NCBI RefSeq assembly: GCF_023555495.1
Contig: NZ_JALCZO010000003.1
Coordinates: 372,001-436,000 of the forward strand
Source of the DNA: Polaribacter sp. Z022
Lineage (GTDB): Bacteria > Bacteroidota > Bacteroidia > Flavobacteriales > Flavobacteriaceae
DNA: 64,000 nucleotides
Direction of reading: 5' to 3'
The translations under genes were made by a program, and so were the position numbers. Numbering within the stretch: the first letter of the stretch is position 1; each line of letters opens with the position of its first letter. This document shows, one piece after another, positions 18,128 to 27,198 of this stretch. Below the pieces are notes generated by a model, which saw only the letters and a list, made by a program, of their open reading frames with translations, ran no database searches and was not told the DNA's origin.

Positions 18128-18147
18128 ATTTACTCTTTTGCCTGTAG

Positions 18148-18208
18148 CAAATTTACATTAAGAATCACACTTTAAAATATGATATTTATCACATTTTTAA
18201 TATCTTTG
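18148..18208. promoter_or_regulatory. Divergent ccoI/fnr promoter region with one shared Fnr-like box
   Basis: The perfect palindrome TGATATTTATCA (arms TGATA/TATCA) lies at 18180-18191. On the minus strand a -7 box TAAATTTG (18148-18155) serves ccoI; the palindrome centre is 30.5 bases upstream of its 5' edge, a class II activator position. On the plus strand a -7 box TATCTTTG (18201-18208) serves fnr, and the palindrome overlaps where the -33 element should be, which suggests autorepression. The roles are inferred from position. Confidence 0.65.
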
Positions 18209-18229
18209 AGTTCCAATATTTATGGTATT

Positions 18230-18916
18230 ATGAGTAAATGTGAGCAATGTATAATTCGTCAATTTAATTCCCTAAAACACTTAAGCAGAGAGGAATTAGT
18301 GAGGATGTCTAATTGTAAAACTTCTAAAACCATTAAGAAAGGAGAAGCTCTTTTTGAAGAAGGAGAGCGCCTAAAAGGTGTCTTTTGTATTAAAGATGGT
18401 ATTTGCAAAGTTTCTAAAATGAGCGAAAACGGACGTAATCAAATTATTAGTTTGGTTACTAAAGGTGATTTATTAGGAGAAAGAAGTTTAATTTCTGATG
18501 AAGCATCAAATCTAAAAGCTGTTGCTTTAAATGATATGCAAGTATGTTTTATTCCCAAAGAAGAAATTCTAAAAGACTTATCTAAAAACCCTACTTTTTC
18601 TATGAGCGTTCTTAAAGACATGGCTCAAACCTTAAAACAGGCTGATAATGTTATTGTAGATATGGCTCAAAAAACAGTTAAACAACGTTTAGCTGAAACG
18701 TTATTAAATTTACATAGTAAATTTGGAACAAACGCAGAAAACACTATTGATGTACACTTATCTAGAGAAGATATTGCTAATATAATTGGAACTGCAACAG
18801 AATCTGCAATTAGATTATTGTCTGATCTGAAAAAGAAAAAAATTATTGAATTTAAAGGGAAAGATATTTCTATACTAGATAGTAATGAATTAGACAAAAT
18901 AGCTCAAGGTTTTTAA
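18230..18916 (+). CDS. Crp/Fnr family transcriptional regulator
   Basis: The 228-residue protein has an N-terminal cyclic-nucleotide-binding-like fold (about 20-140: KKGEALFEEGERLKGVFCIKDG, GDLLGERSLI) and a C-terminal winged helix (LSREDIANIIGTATESAIRLLSDL). The recognition helix has the ExxxR pattern of proteins that read TGA..TCA half-sites. Cysteines near the start (CEQC at 4-7, another near 29, and two around 60-70) could bind an iron-sulfur cluster as in Fnr, but the spacing is not that of E. coli Fnr. I chose the ATG at 18230 because the promoter -7 box lies at 18201-18208, upstream of it, ruling out the ATG at 18179. It is divergent from ccoI and probably controls the cbb3 genes. Confidence 0.9.
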   Translation: MSKCEQCIIRQFNSLKHLSREELVRMSNCKTSKTIKKGEALFEEGERLKGVFCIKDGICKVSKMSENGRNQIISLVTKGDLLGERSLISDEASNLKAVALNDMQVCFIPKEEILKDLSKNPTFSMSVLKDMAQTLKQADNVIVDMAQKTVKQRLAETLLNLHSKFGTNAENTIDVHLSREDIANIIGTATESAIRLLSDLKKKKIIEFKGKDISILDSNELDKIAQGF

Positions 18917-18934
18917 TTATAGCTTTAACATAAA

Positions 18935-18971
18935 CAAAAAAGGTTCATTTTTAAATGAACCTTTTTTTTGT
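18935..18971 (+). terminator. Terminator after the Fnr-type regulator gene
   Basis: The arms AAAGGTTCATTT and AAATGAACCTTT form a stem of at least 12 bp flanked by A and T runs, so it can act in both directions. It begins 19 bases after the stop of the regulator gene. Confidence 0.85.
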
Positions 18972-19000
18972 AATTTATTTAAGCTGTAAATACTAAACAT

Positions 19001-19031
19001 AAAAAAAGCACTTCATAAATGAAGTGCTTTT
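19001..19031 (-). terminator. Terminator downstream of tRNA-Asp
   Basis: The arms AAAAGCACTTCAT and ATGAAGTGCTTTT with a 2-base loop lie directly beside the tRNA 3' end. Read on the minus strand, the stem is followed by a run of T. Confidence 0.8.
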
Positions 19032-19033
19032 TG

Positions 19034-19107
19034 CGGTCTGGACGGGACTCGAACCCGCGACCCCCTGCGTGACAGGCAGGTATTCTAACCAGCTGAACTA
19101 CCAGACC
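19034..19107 (-). tRNA. tRNA-Asp (anticodon GTC)
   Basis: The minus strand folds as a 74-base cloverleaf. The acceptor arms are GGTCTGG and CCAGACC, the anticodon stem is CCTGC/GCAGG with loop CTGTCAC (anticodon GTC), and the T arm contains GGGTTCGAGTCCC. The discriminator base is G, as for tRNA-Asp. The 3' CCA is not encoded. It stands alone, with its own terminator. Confidence 0.95.
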
Positions 19108-19171
19108 GTTGCTCTTAGCGGTTGCAAATATAACATCTATTTTAATACTTGCAAACAAAAAATGAAAAAAT

Positions 19172-20092
19172 TTACATATTTTTTTTTCTACTTATTAAAT
19201 ATGAAGTTAACACCTCATTATACCCATTTCGAATATCTATAGGAACATAATCTATTTTATATTGTAAACATTTATTTTTCAATTCATTAAAATAATTACT
19301 TATCAATTCCTGGTATTTTTCTTGTATATTTTCTGTGTAAACATTTATTTCTTTTCCTGTTTCTAAGTCAACAAAATTTTTTGGTGAATTATCAAAATTA
19401 AAATTGAATTCTGTTTCACCATCATATGTATGAAATAAAACTACTTCATGTTTGTTAAATTTTAAATGCCTTAAAGCTTCAAAAAGAGCTTGTTCTTCTT
19501 TTGTTGCCTGAAACATATCTGTAAACAAAAAAATTAATGATCGTCTATGTACCTTTTCTGCTATTTCATGTAAATATTTATAAGTTTCGGTTTGTGCTTT
19601 AGAAGTAGAAACCAACAATTGCTCTAATTGATGTAACAACATACTTCTATGACGTTCACTTCCTTTTTCTGGTGCATAATACTCATAAGTATCAGAATAA
19701 ATACTTAAACCTACAGCATCTCTTTGTCTTTTTAAAATTTCCATTAATGCTGCAGCTGCAATTGCAGAGTATCCTACTTTACTTAAAGTATTAATTGTTT
19801 GTTTTTTTACAATAGGATAATGCATTGATGCAGAATTATCAATTATGATATGACATCTTAAATTGGTTTCTTCTTCGTACTTTTTTGTATATAATTTTTC
19901 TGTTTTTGCAAATAATTTCCAATCTATATGACGTGTACTTTCTCCTTTGTTGTATAATTTATGTTCAGAAAACTCAACAGAAAAACCATGAAATGGGCTT
20001 TTGTGCATACCTGTTATAAAACCTTCTACCACTTGTTTTGCAAGTATATCTAGGTTTTTGATTTCTGAGGATTTAACTTCGGATAAATTCAT
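19172..20092 (-). CDS. DUF58 domain-containing protein
   Basis: The 306-residue soluble protein matches the DUF58 family: an N-terminal HGFSVEFSEHKLYNKGESTRHIDWKLFAKT segment (the R-x-I-D-W core is the family signature), followed by a von Willebrand-like part with IIDNSASMHY, a MIDAS-like DxSxS metal site. DUF58 proteins typically accompany MoxR-type ATPases and are thought to work in protein or complex assembly at the membrane. No MoxR gene is visible here. It starts 4 bases after the stop of the aminopeptidase gene and ends near the tRNA. Exact role unknown. Confidence 0.88.
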   Translation of the reverse strand: MNLSEVKSSEIKNLDILAKQVVEGFITGMHKSPFHGFSVEFSEHKLYNKGESTRHIDWKLFAKTEKLYTKKYEEETNLRCHIIIDNSASMHYPIVKKQTINTLSKVGYSAIAAAALMEILKRQRDAVGLSIYSDTYEYYAPEKGSERHRSMLLHQLEQLLVSTSKAQTETYKYLHEIAEKVHRRSLIFLFTDMFQATKEEQALFEALRHLKFNKHEVVLFHTYDGETEFNFNFDNSPKNFVDLETGKEINVYTENIQEKYQELISNYFNELKNKCLQYKIDYVPIDIRNGYNEVLTSYLISRKKNM

Positions 20093-20096
20093 ATAG

Positions 20097-22652
20097 TTAT
20101 TTAATTTTTTGAGCTCTAGATAAATTATCTGTAGTTTGTAACAACTTCTTTAATAAAATTGGACTATAGTTTGGATTGTTTTCTAAAAATTGATTTAAAA
20201 TTACATTGGCTTCTTTTGAAGAATAATTACCAATTGAACTTGCTAACCATCCTTTAGGAAAGAAAATATCTCCAGTTAGTTGTACTTCTTCTAGTTTGTT
20301 TAAAATAGATTTTAAATGTTTAGTTGAAGTTTTATGCCTTAATGGATGATGTATATTGTTTAAAGCTGCTTGTACCCAAGATTCTTTTTCTCTGTTTTCT
20401 TTTTTTAAGAGCGATTTCATAAAATCATCTCTTATACTTTCTTTAGAAGACAAAGATGGTAATAACCATTTAAAACGCTCTAATCTATCTGGATTTGAAA
20501 TTCTTGTTAATTGCTTTTCTAAAATTTCAGGAGTATTAGAATGCTTTAAAATTGCCAATTTCATAGCTAGTGAAGAAAAATCGTTTTCATTTAAATATAA
20601 ATTATTAATTTCCTTCTCATTATTCCAAATTAAATATAAATTCTCTTTACCTTTTTGAGAAATTGCTACAGATTGGTACAATCTAAATAATGTTCTTTTT
20701 ATATTAGAAGGTAAATCTTGCTCTAATAAATTAATTAATTCTCTATTAATTTTATCTTGTAATTTTTCTTGAGTTTCAGAATTTAAAAAAGTCCAAAAAA
20801 TATTTTGAAGTCTTCCTGATAAATAGTTTACTATTAATTCATTTTTTTCTTGTAAAATAGCTTCAAACATAACATTATATGTTTCTAAAGGAGAAACATT
20901 TCCAATAAGCATGTTTTCATATAAATTTATAAACTGATATGCTCTAGAAACTTCATCTTTAATGTCTTTATAAGTTATTATTTCCTTTTTATTTACAGGA
21001 AAAACCCCATAACCAAATCCGTTTGAATTGTATAAAATTTGACCTGGTTTAAAATCTTTTACTGCATCAGAAATATCAAAAGATTTTCCCATATTTTTAA
21101 GGTTAATAGTTTTTTCATAACCTCTTTTATCAATCAACTTAATTTTAAAAGATTGTGTCCAAATTTTATCTGAACCATTTTCTGCTTTTTGGTGTAAAAC
21201 AAACTTTGTTACATTTCCTTTTTCATTGTATTCTATCTCCTCATAAAAAATTGGTCTTCCAGAAGAATTTACCCAAACATCACTCCAAGCAATAATATCT
21301 TCTGGAGATTTTTTATCTAAAATAGAAACCAATTCATTCCAATCTGCATTAGAATTCTCATAGGCTTGTATATATTCTTGCACACCTTCTTTAAAAAAAT
21401 CTTCGCCTAATAAATATTCTAATTGACGCATCATAATAGGTGCTTTATTGTAAATAATTCTTCCATATAAAGAACCTGCGTTTTTTAAATTGTCTAAATT
21501 TTGACGAATTGCATTTGTCCCTTTTGTTCTGTCTTCTGAATAAGCACTTGGATAATGAGTCATCATAAAATTTAAATCATGATTTAACTCTGGAAAAACT
21601 GGATTCATTATTTTATCTGCCATAAAATTGGCAAACACTTCTTTCATCCAAACATCATTAAACCATTTCATAGTAACTAAATCTCCAAACCACATGTGTG
21701 AAGTTTCATGAGCAATTAATTTTGCTCTACCTAACTTTCTATTTTGTGTTGCTTTTTCATCTAAAAACAACGAAGATTGTCTATATTGAATTGCGCCTAC
21801 ATGCTCCATTCCTCCATATTGAAATGGAGGTAATGCTGCAAAATCCATTTTAGCAAATGGAAAATCTACCTCAGTATATTCTTCTAAAAAATCAATAGAA
21901 TTTTGATGAATTTTAAAAACTTCATCTACACTTGCCTCTATTTTTTCTTTATTATTTTCTCTAAATAAAAAACGCATGTTAAAAGCACCAGGATTCATGT
22001 TTTTTTCTGTAAACTTACCAGCTACAAAAGAAAACAAATATGTGCTCATTAAATCTGAAGGCTCAAAAGTATATTCTATAAAATCATTTGTTTCAAAACT
22101 ATTATCTTCAAAAGCACCTGTTAGTACTTTCCAATCTTTAGGCACAGTTATTTTTAAATTATAATTAGCCTTAATATCAGGTTGATCAAAACAAGGAAAT
22201 AATGTACTTGCTCTGTCTGGTACTAATAACGTATATAAAAACTCATCATTTCTATTTAATGATTTTTCTCCTGCATCAAATAAAATTTCAACTGTATTAC
22301 TACCTAAAACCAACTTTGTTTTATCTATAATTACATGTTCTTTTTGATGATTTACAATAGATTTTTCTGCATTTATTTTTACCGATTTCAATTTACTTGC
22401 CTCTTCATTAAAATCTAAATAAACATCGTTTTCTAAATCATTTACTGTAAAACTTACTTTTAATTTAGAAGGAATTGGTTCAGATTTTTGTAGAGGTATT
22501 TTAAAATGTAAATTATAAACTACATCTGCAATTTGTTGCTTTCTATATTTTGCCAATTCATATGAAATTCCTTTTTCTAATTTTAATGATTGTTCTTTTT
22601 TACAAGAAATTAAAATAAAAAAACAAGCTATAAGTAATGAGTAATTTTTCAT
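20097..22652 (-). CDS. M1 family zinc aminopeptidase, lipoprotein
   Basis: The 851-residue peptidase removes N-terminal residues from peptides. It starts with a lipoprotein signal (MKNYSLLIACFFILISCKK, lipobox LISC), so it is anchored in the periplasm or at the outer membrane. The catalytic region has the substrate-binding YGGMEH (variant of GAMEN) and the zinc site HETSH, 18 residues, then Glu in MKEVFANF: a complete gluzincin site. The C-terminal 300 residues are helical, as in ERAP/PepN-like enzymes. I take the second ATG (22652), because it places the signal peptide at the very start. It lies upstream of the DUF58 gene, 4 bases apart, and downstream of trxA with a terminator between. Confidence 0.92.
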   Translation of the reverse strand: MKNYSLLIACFFILISCKKEQSLKLEKGISYELAKYRKQQIADVVYNLHFKIPLQKSEPIPSKLKVSFTVNDLENDVYLDFNEEASKLKSVKINAEKSIVNHQKEHVIIDKTKLVLGSNTVEILFDAGEKSLNRNDEFLYTLLVPDRASTLFPCFDQPDIKANYNLKITVPKDWKVLTGAFEDNSFETNDFIEYTFEPSDLMSTYLFSFVAGKFTEKNMNPGAFNMRFLFRENNKEKIEASVDEVFKIHQNSIDFLEEYTEVDFPFAKMDFAALPPFQYGGMEHVGAIQYRQSSLFLDEKATQNRKLGRAKLIAHETSHMWFGDLVTMKWFNDVWMKEVFANFMADKIMNPVFPELNHDLNFMMTHYPSAYSEDRTKGTNAIRQNLDNLKNAGSLYGRIIYNKAPIMMRQLEYLLGEDFFKEGVQEYIQAYENSNADWNELVSILDKKSPEDIIAWSDVWVNSSGRPIFYEEIEYNEKGNVTKFVLHQKAENGSDKIWTQSFKIKLIDKRGYEKTINLKNMGKSFDISDAVKDFKPGQILYNSNGFGYGVFPVNKKEIITYKDIKDEVSRAYQFINLYENMLIGNVSPLETYNVMFEAILQEKNELIVNYLSGRLQNIFWTFLNSETQEKLQDKINRELINLLEQDLPSNIKRTLFRLYQSVAISQKGKENLYLIWNNEKEINNLYLNENDFSSLAMKLAILKHSNTPEILEKQLTRISNPDRLERFKWLLPSLSSKESIRDDFMKSLLKKENREKESWVQAALNNIHHPLRHKTSTKHLKSILNKLEEVQLTGDIFFPKGWLASSIGNYSSKEANVILNQFLENNPNYSPILLKKLLQTTDNLSRAQKIK

Positions 22653-22669
22653 AAACAAAATTTAGATTC

Positions 22670-22710
22670 TAAAAATAAAAAAAGGTTTGACGTTAGCCAA
22701 ACCTTTATCT
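22670..22710 (-). terminator. Terminator of trxA
   Basis: On the minus strand the arms AAAGGTTTG and CAAACCTTT are followed by a T-rich run. It lies 20-60 bases past the trxA stop, just upstream of the aminopeptidase start. Confidence 0.85.
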
Positions 22711-22731
22711 TATTTATAATGTAAACACTAC

Positions 22732-23049
22732 TTATATAGCAGCATCTATTTTACCTGTGTAAACATTTTTAGGAGCAACTCCTACTTGCTTATCTACAAC
22801 TTCTCCGTTTTTAAATATTAAAACAGTTGGTATGTTTCTTACACCATATTTAGCTGCAAATTCTTGGTTAGCATCTACATCTACTTTACCTACAACAGCT
22901 TTACCTTCGTATTCTGCATGAATTTCATCAACAATAGGTCCAACCATTCTACAAGGTCCACACCATGCTGCCCAAAAATCTACTAATACTGGTTTGTCAG
23001 ATTTTAATACTACCTCGTCAAAGTTTGCATCTGTAATTTCTAATGCCAT
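22732..23049 (-). CDS. trxA: Thioredoxin
   Basis: The 105-residue disulfide reductase has the active site WCGPC at residues 29-33 and the cis-Pro loop NIPT near residue 76. It has no signal peptide, so it is cytoplasmic. It supplies electrons to ribonucleotide reductase and, relevant here, to CysH-type sulfonucleotide reductases encoded about 15 kb away. It is a single-gene unit: a -7 box TACTTTTG lies at 23089-23096 on the minus strand and a terminator follows. Confidence 0.96.
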   Translation of the reverse strand: MALEITDANFDEVVLKSDKPVLVDFWAAWCGPCRMVGPIVDEIHAEYEGKAVVGKVDVDANQEFAAKYGVRNIPTVLIFKNGEVVDKQVGVAPKNVYTGKIDAAI

Positions 23050-23088
23050 TTTATTTATATTTTAAATTGTTATTCTAATTTTGATATA

Positions 23089-23096
23089 CAAAAGTA
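23089..23096 (-). promoter_or_regulatory. -7 promoter box of trxA
   Basis: The minus strand reads TACTTTTG, a full match to the Bacteroidota TAnnTTTG element, 40 bases upstream of the trxA start codon. No clear -33 TTG at the ideal distance. Confidence 0.55.
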
Positions 23097-23171
23097 ATCA
23101 ATTTATTTACTTTCTTTAATTCAAAAAAATTACTTTTTACTATTTATCTATAAACACTCTTTATTCTTATG

Positions 23172-24128
23172 CTAAAACAACTCAGATGCAATTGCCTGAA
23201 CGTTATCACTTTTACCCATAGAATAATAATGTAAAACTGGTACTCCTGCAGCTAATAACTCTTTAGATTGTTGTATTGCAAACTCTACACCAACTTGTCT
23301 TACGGCTTTATTATCTTTACAACTATCTACAGCATCTATTAAATCTTGAGGCAAATCAATTTTAAAAACTTGAGGCAAAATTTGTAAATGTCTTTTTACT
23401 GCTAAAGGCTTAATACCTGGAATAATAGGCACATTAATACCAATTTCTCTGGCTGCTTTTACAAACTCGAAATATTTATTATTGTCAAAAAACATTTGAG
23501 TTACCACATAATCTGCACCAGCATCTACTTTTTCTTTTAAACGTCTTAAATCAGATACTAAAGATGGAGCTTCCATATGTTTTTCTGGATATCCTGCAAC
23601 ACCCACACAAAAGTCAGAATAATGTTCTACTTGCACATCATCATGTAAATATTTCCCTCTATTTAAATCAGAAATTTGCGATACCAAATCACTTGCAAAT
23701 GCATTTCCTCCTTTAACAGGCTTAAAATAAGGTTCGTCTTTCATAGAATCTCCACGTAAAGCCATTACATTGTCTAATCCTAAATAATGACAATCTACCA
23801 AAACGTATTCTGTTTCTTCTTTGGTAAAACCACCACACAATAAATGCGGAATTGCATCTACCTGATATTTATGCATTATAGAAGCACAAATACCAACAGT
23901 TCCTGGACGCATTCTGGTAATTCGTTTATCTAACAAACCATTTCCTTTATCTAAATAAACATACTCTTCTCTAGATGTTGTTACATCTATAAAAGGTGGA
24001 TTGAATTCCATTAACGGATCTATATTATTGTATAAATCTTGAATGTTTTTCCCTTTCTTGGGCGGAATTACTTCAAAAGAAAATAAAGTTTTTCCGTTTG
24101 CGTTTTTAATATGATCTGTTACTTTCAT
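23172..24128 (-). CDS. metF: 5,10-methylenetetrahydrofolate reductase
   Basis: The 318-residue flavoprotein makes 5-methyltetrahydrofolate, the methyl donor for MetH. Family features are the FSFEVIPPKKG opening, the VTTSREEYVYL strand, NVMALRGD, the QMFFDNNKYFEF segment and GIKPL near residue 240. It is the last gene of the metH-metH-unknown-metF group on the minus strand, separated from the small unknown gene by 139 bases that hold a dispersed hairpin repeat. It is therefore probably part of the SAM-I-controlled methionine operon, if transcription continues through the repeat. Confidence 0.95.
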   Translation of the reverse strand: MKVTDHIKNANGKTLFSFEVIPPKKGKNIQDLYNNIDPLMEFNPPFIDVTTSREEYVYLDKGNGLLDKRITRMRPGTVGICASIMHKYQVDAIPHLLCGGFTKEETEYVLVDCHYLGLDNVMALRGDSMKDEPYFKPVKGGNAFASDLVSQISDLNRGKYLHDDVQVEHYSDFCVGVAGYPEKHMEAPSLVSDLRRLKEKVDAGADYVVTQMFFDNNKYFEFVKAAREIGINVPIIPGIKPLAVKRHLQILPQVFKIDLPQDLIDAVDSCKDNKAVRQVGVEFAIQQSKELLAAGVPVLHYYSMGKSDNVQAIASELF

Positions 24129-24188
24129 TTTATATTTCTTGGGCGTTTCCTTTCAGGTCGCGCTTTTCGTTTTATCTTTTTAGGTTTG

Positions 24189-24236
24189 TTCTCGATACAA
24201 ATTTGTTCATTCTTCACAAATTTACTCGAACTGACA
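24189..24236. repeat. Dispersed intergenic hairpin repeat (copy 1)
   Basis: The stretch holds TTCTCGATACA, an inner inverted part (AAATTTGT ... ACAAATTT), then ACTCGAACTGACA. A second copy with the same ends and the shared centre TTCATTCTTCA lies at 31732-31777. The ends CTCGA/TCGAG make it an imperfect stem-loop. Confidence 0.6.
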
Positions 24237-24267
24237 CCCAAAAAGGATGTCACTGCAATCGCTAACG

Positions 24268-24504
24268 CTACCTACTTAGTAGCTTTTTTACATCTTCGTA
24301 ATCTTCTTTATATTCCCAATAAATCCATCTTCCATCTGCATAATCTGTCAGAATATATTTTTCACTTAAAGATTTAATTCTAGAAACTGCTATTAATTTT
24401 TTACCAAAATTCTTTGCAGGAACATGCGTTATTATCTCATTGTTACTTTTTCCATAACCATGAGAAATAATATAACTTCCTAAATGTAATTCTATAAACT
24501 CCAT
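24268..24504 (-). CDS. Small protein of unknown function between metH and metF
   Basis: The 78-residue product is MEFIELHLGSYIISHGYGKSN..., with the conserved-looking core TDYADGRWIYWEYKEDYEDVKKLL at its end. It has no signal peptide or membrane helix; predicted content is short beta-strands and a final helix. The start is 3 bases past the stop of the large metH gene, so it is co-translated with the methionine genes. Codon use is like its neighbours. I recognise no family. The position suggests a role near methionine or folate metabolism, but that is only context. Confidence 0.65.
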   Translation of the reverse strand: MEFIELHLGSYIISHGYGKSNNEIITHVPAKNFGKKLIAVSRIKSLSEKYILTDYADGRWIYWEYKEDYEDVKKLLSR

Positions 24505-24507
24505 ATT

Positions 24508-27183
24508 TTATTGATCTGCAATATTAGGATGCAACCATTTTCTTGCCTTTTCTTTTGTTATGCCTTTACGTATAGAATAATCAGTAATTTGATCATCTGT
24601 AATTTTACCCAAACCAAAATATTTGGCTTCTTTATTGGCAAAATAATATCCAGAAACTGCAGCAGCTGGCCACATTGCTAAACTTTCTGTAAGCTTAACT
24701 CCTATTTGATTTTCTACATCTAATAAATCCCAAATAGTTTCTTTTTCTAAATGATCTGGACATGCAGGATAACCTGGAGCAGGACGAATTCCTTTATAAC
24801 TTTCTTTAATTAAATCGTCGTTTGTTAAAACCTCATCTGAAGCATAACCCCAATGTTTAGTTCTAATTTGCTTATGTAAATACTCTGCAAAAGCTTCTGC
24901 AAAACGATCTGCAATAGCTTGTGCCATAATTGCATTGTAATCGTCTTCTTTGGCTTTATAACTATCTGCTAATTCTTGAGCTCCAAAAATACCCACACAA
25001 AAAGCACCCATATAATCTGTTTTCCCTGTTTCTTTAGGAGCTACAAAATCTGATAATGCAATATTAGGAATACCTTCTCTTTTCTTTAATTGTTGACGTA
25101 AAGTTCTAAAAACAGCTACTTCTTTTCCTTTTTTCTGAATAGAAATGTCATCTTCATTAATTGTATTAGCTTCAAACAAACCAAAGATTGCTTTAGGTTT
25201 CAACAATTGTTTTGCAATAATTTCTTCAATCATTACTTGTGCTTCTTCATACATTGTAGTTGCTTGTTCACCAACAACTTTGTCTGTTAAAATTGCTGGA
25301 AATTTACCATGCAAATCCCAACTTCTAAAAAACGGACTCCAATCTATAAACGGTACTAATTCTTTTAAACTTAATTGTTCTAACGTCTGAATTCCTATTT
25401 CATTAGGTTTTACAATTTCAGAAGTTTTCCAATCAATTTTATATTTACGTTTACGAGCTTCATCAATAGAAATATATGATTTTTCTTTACCACGTTTTAA
25501 AAACTTAGTTCTAAATTCATCATAATCTTTCTTTAATTTAGCAACATATTCATGTGATGTTTTTTCATTTAACAAATCACCAACAACTGTTACAGCTCTA
25601 GAAGCATCGTTTACATGAACTACAGCATTTTTATATTGTGTATCAATTTTAACTGCTGTATGTGCTTTAGAAGTTGTTGCGCCACCAATTAATAATGGAA
25701 CATCAAAATTTTGATTTTCCATTTCTTTGGCTAAATACACCATTTCATCTAAAGAAGGTGTTATTAAACCACTTAAACCAATAGCATCTACATTTTCTTT
25801 TTTGGCAGCTTCAATAATTTTTTCAGGTGGAACCATTACACCTAAATCTACAATTTCATAATTATTACAACCTAAAACAACAGACACTATATTTTTACCA
25901 ATATCATGTACATCACCTTTTACAGTTGCCATTAAAATTTTACCTAATGCTTTTTGTTCTTCTCCTTTTTCTGCTTCTATAAACGGATTTAAATAAGCCA
26001 CTGCTTTTTTCATTACCCTTGCAGATTTTACAACCTGTGGCAAGAACATTTTACCAGCACCAAATAAATCTCCAACTACATTCATACCCGCCATTAAATT
26101 TCCTTCAATAACTTCTATTGGGGCAGTTGCTTCTTGTCTAGCTTCTTCTACATCTTCAATAATAAAAGCATCAATTCCTTTAACCAAAGCATGTGTAATT
26201 CTGTCTTGTAAAGGATTTTCCCTCCAAGATAAATCTACCGTTTTTTCTTTTTTAGTTCCTTTTACAGTTTCTGCAAAGTCTAATAAACGTTCAGTTGCAT
26301 CATCTCTTCTATCAAGAATAACATCTTCTATGTGTTCTAATAAATCTTTAGGAATATCATCATAAACCTCTAACATTGCAGGATTTACAATTCCCATATT
26401 CATACCTGCTTGAATAGCATAATATAAAAATACAGAGTGCATTGCTTCACGTACAGTATTGTTTCCTCTAAAAGAAAAAGATACATTACTTACACCTCCA
26501 CTAACTGAAACATTTTCTAGGTTTTCTCTAACCCATCTTGTAGCTTCAATAAAATCTATAGCATTTTTTCTATGTTCTTCCATTCCTGTAGCTACAGGAA
26601 AAATATTTAAATCGAAAATAATATCTTCTGATGGGAAACCTACTTTGTTAACTAAAACATCATAAGAACGTTGTGCAATTTCAATTCTACGTTCGTAATT
26701 ATCTGCTTGCCCTACTTCATCAAAAGCCATTACAATAACAGCAGCTCCATATCTTTTTATTAATTGGGCTTCTCTTATAAACTTCTCTTCTCCTTCTTTT
26801 AAAGATATTGAATTTACAACACATTTACCTTGCACAACTTGTAAACCTGCTTCAATAATTTCCCATTTAGAGCTATCAATCATCATTGGCACTCTACAAA
26901 TATCTGGTTCTGCAGCTATTAAGTTTAAAAAACGAACCATTGCTTCTTTTCCATCAAGAAGACCATCGTCCATATTTATATCTACAATTTGTGCACCACC
27001 ATCTACTTGATGACGTGCAATATCTAAAGCTTCATCAAATTTTTCTTCTTTAATTAATCGTAAAAACTTACGAGAACCAGCAACATTTGTTCGTTCTCCA
27101 ACATTTATAAAATTGCTATTTTCGTTTAGAATTAAGGGCTCTAAACCAGACAATTTCATGTATTTTGTTTGTTTTATCTTCAT
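24508..27183 (-). CDS. metH: Methionine synthase, folate-, cobalamin- and activation-domain part
   Basis: The 891-residue protein holds the last three MetH modules. The pterin-binding domain opens with [14 protein letters not shown]. The cobalamin domain has the [11 protein letters not shown] motif (the Asp-x-His-x-x-Gly that binds the cobalt) followed by [10 protein letters not shown]. The C-terminal reactivation domain binds SAM, visible as [12 protein letters not shown]. The homocysteine module is encoded by the separate gene 15 bases upstream. Together they transfer the methyl group from 5-methyl-THF to homocysteine through vitamin B12. Both pieces are complete at the domain boundary, so the split is genuine and not a frameshift. 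Both are under the SAM-I riboswitch at 28239. Confidence 0.95.
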   Translation of the reverse strand: MKIKQTKYMKLSGLEPLILNENSNFINVGERTNVAGSRKFLRLIKEEKFDEALDIARHQVDGGAQIVDINMDDGLLDGKEAMVRFLNLIAAEPDICRVPMMIDSSKWEIIEAGLQVVQGKCVVNSISLKEGEEKFIREAQLIKRYGAAVIVMAFDEVGQADNYERRIEIAQRSYDVLVNKVGFPSEDIIFDLNIFPVATGMEEHRKNAIDFIEATRWVRENLENVSVSGGVSNVSFSFRGNNTVREAMHSVFLYYAIQAGMNMGIVNPAMLEVYDDIPKDLLEHIEDVILDRRDDATERLLDFAETVKGTKKEKTVDLSWRENPLQDRITHALVKGIDAFIIEDVEEARQEATAPIEVIEGNLMAGMNVVGDLFGAGKMFLPQVVKSARVMKKAVAYLNPFIEAEKGEEQKALGKILMATVKGDVHDIGKNIVSVVLGCNNYEIVDLGVMVPPEKIIEAAKKENVDAIGLSGLITPSLDEMVYLAKEMENQNFDVPLLIGGATTSKAHTAVKIDTQYKNAVVHVNDASRAVTVVGDLLNEKTSHEYVAKLKKDYDEFRTKFLKRGKEKSYISIDEARKRKYKIDWKTSEIVKPNEIGIQTLEQLSLKELVPFIDWSPFFRSWDLHGKFPAILTDKVVGEQATTMYEEAQVMIEEIIAKQLLKPKAIFGLFEANTINEDDISIQKKGKEVAVFRTLRQQLKKREGIPNIALSDFVAPKETGKTDYMGAFCVGIFGAQELADSYKAKEDDYNAIMAQAIADRFAEAFAEYLHKQIRTKHWGYASDEVLTNDDLIKESYKGIRPAPGYPACPDHLEKETIWDLLDVENQIGVKLTESLAMWPAAAVSGYYFANKEAKYFGLGKITDDQITDYSIRKGITKEKARKWLHPNIADQ

Positions 27184-27198
27184 CTTCTTTCTATCATT

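Noticed and set aside
19024..19242. An open frame that covers the tRNA-Asp gene on the opposite strand (product with VWTGLEPATPCVTGRYSNQLNYQ-like start)
   Set aside because: It is the classic spurious translation of tRNA antisense sequence; no independent coding evidence.
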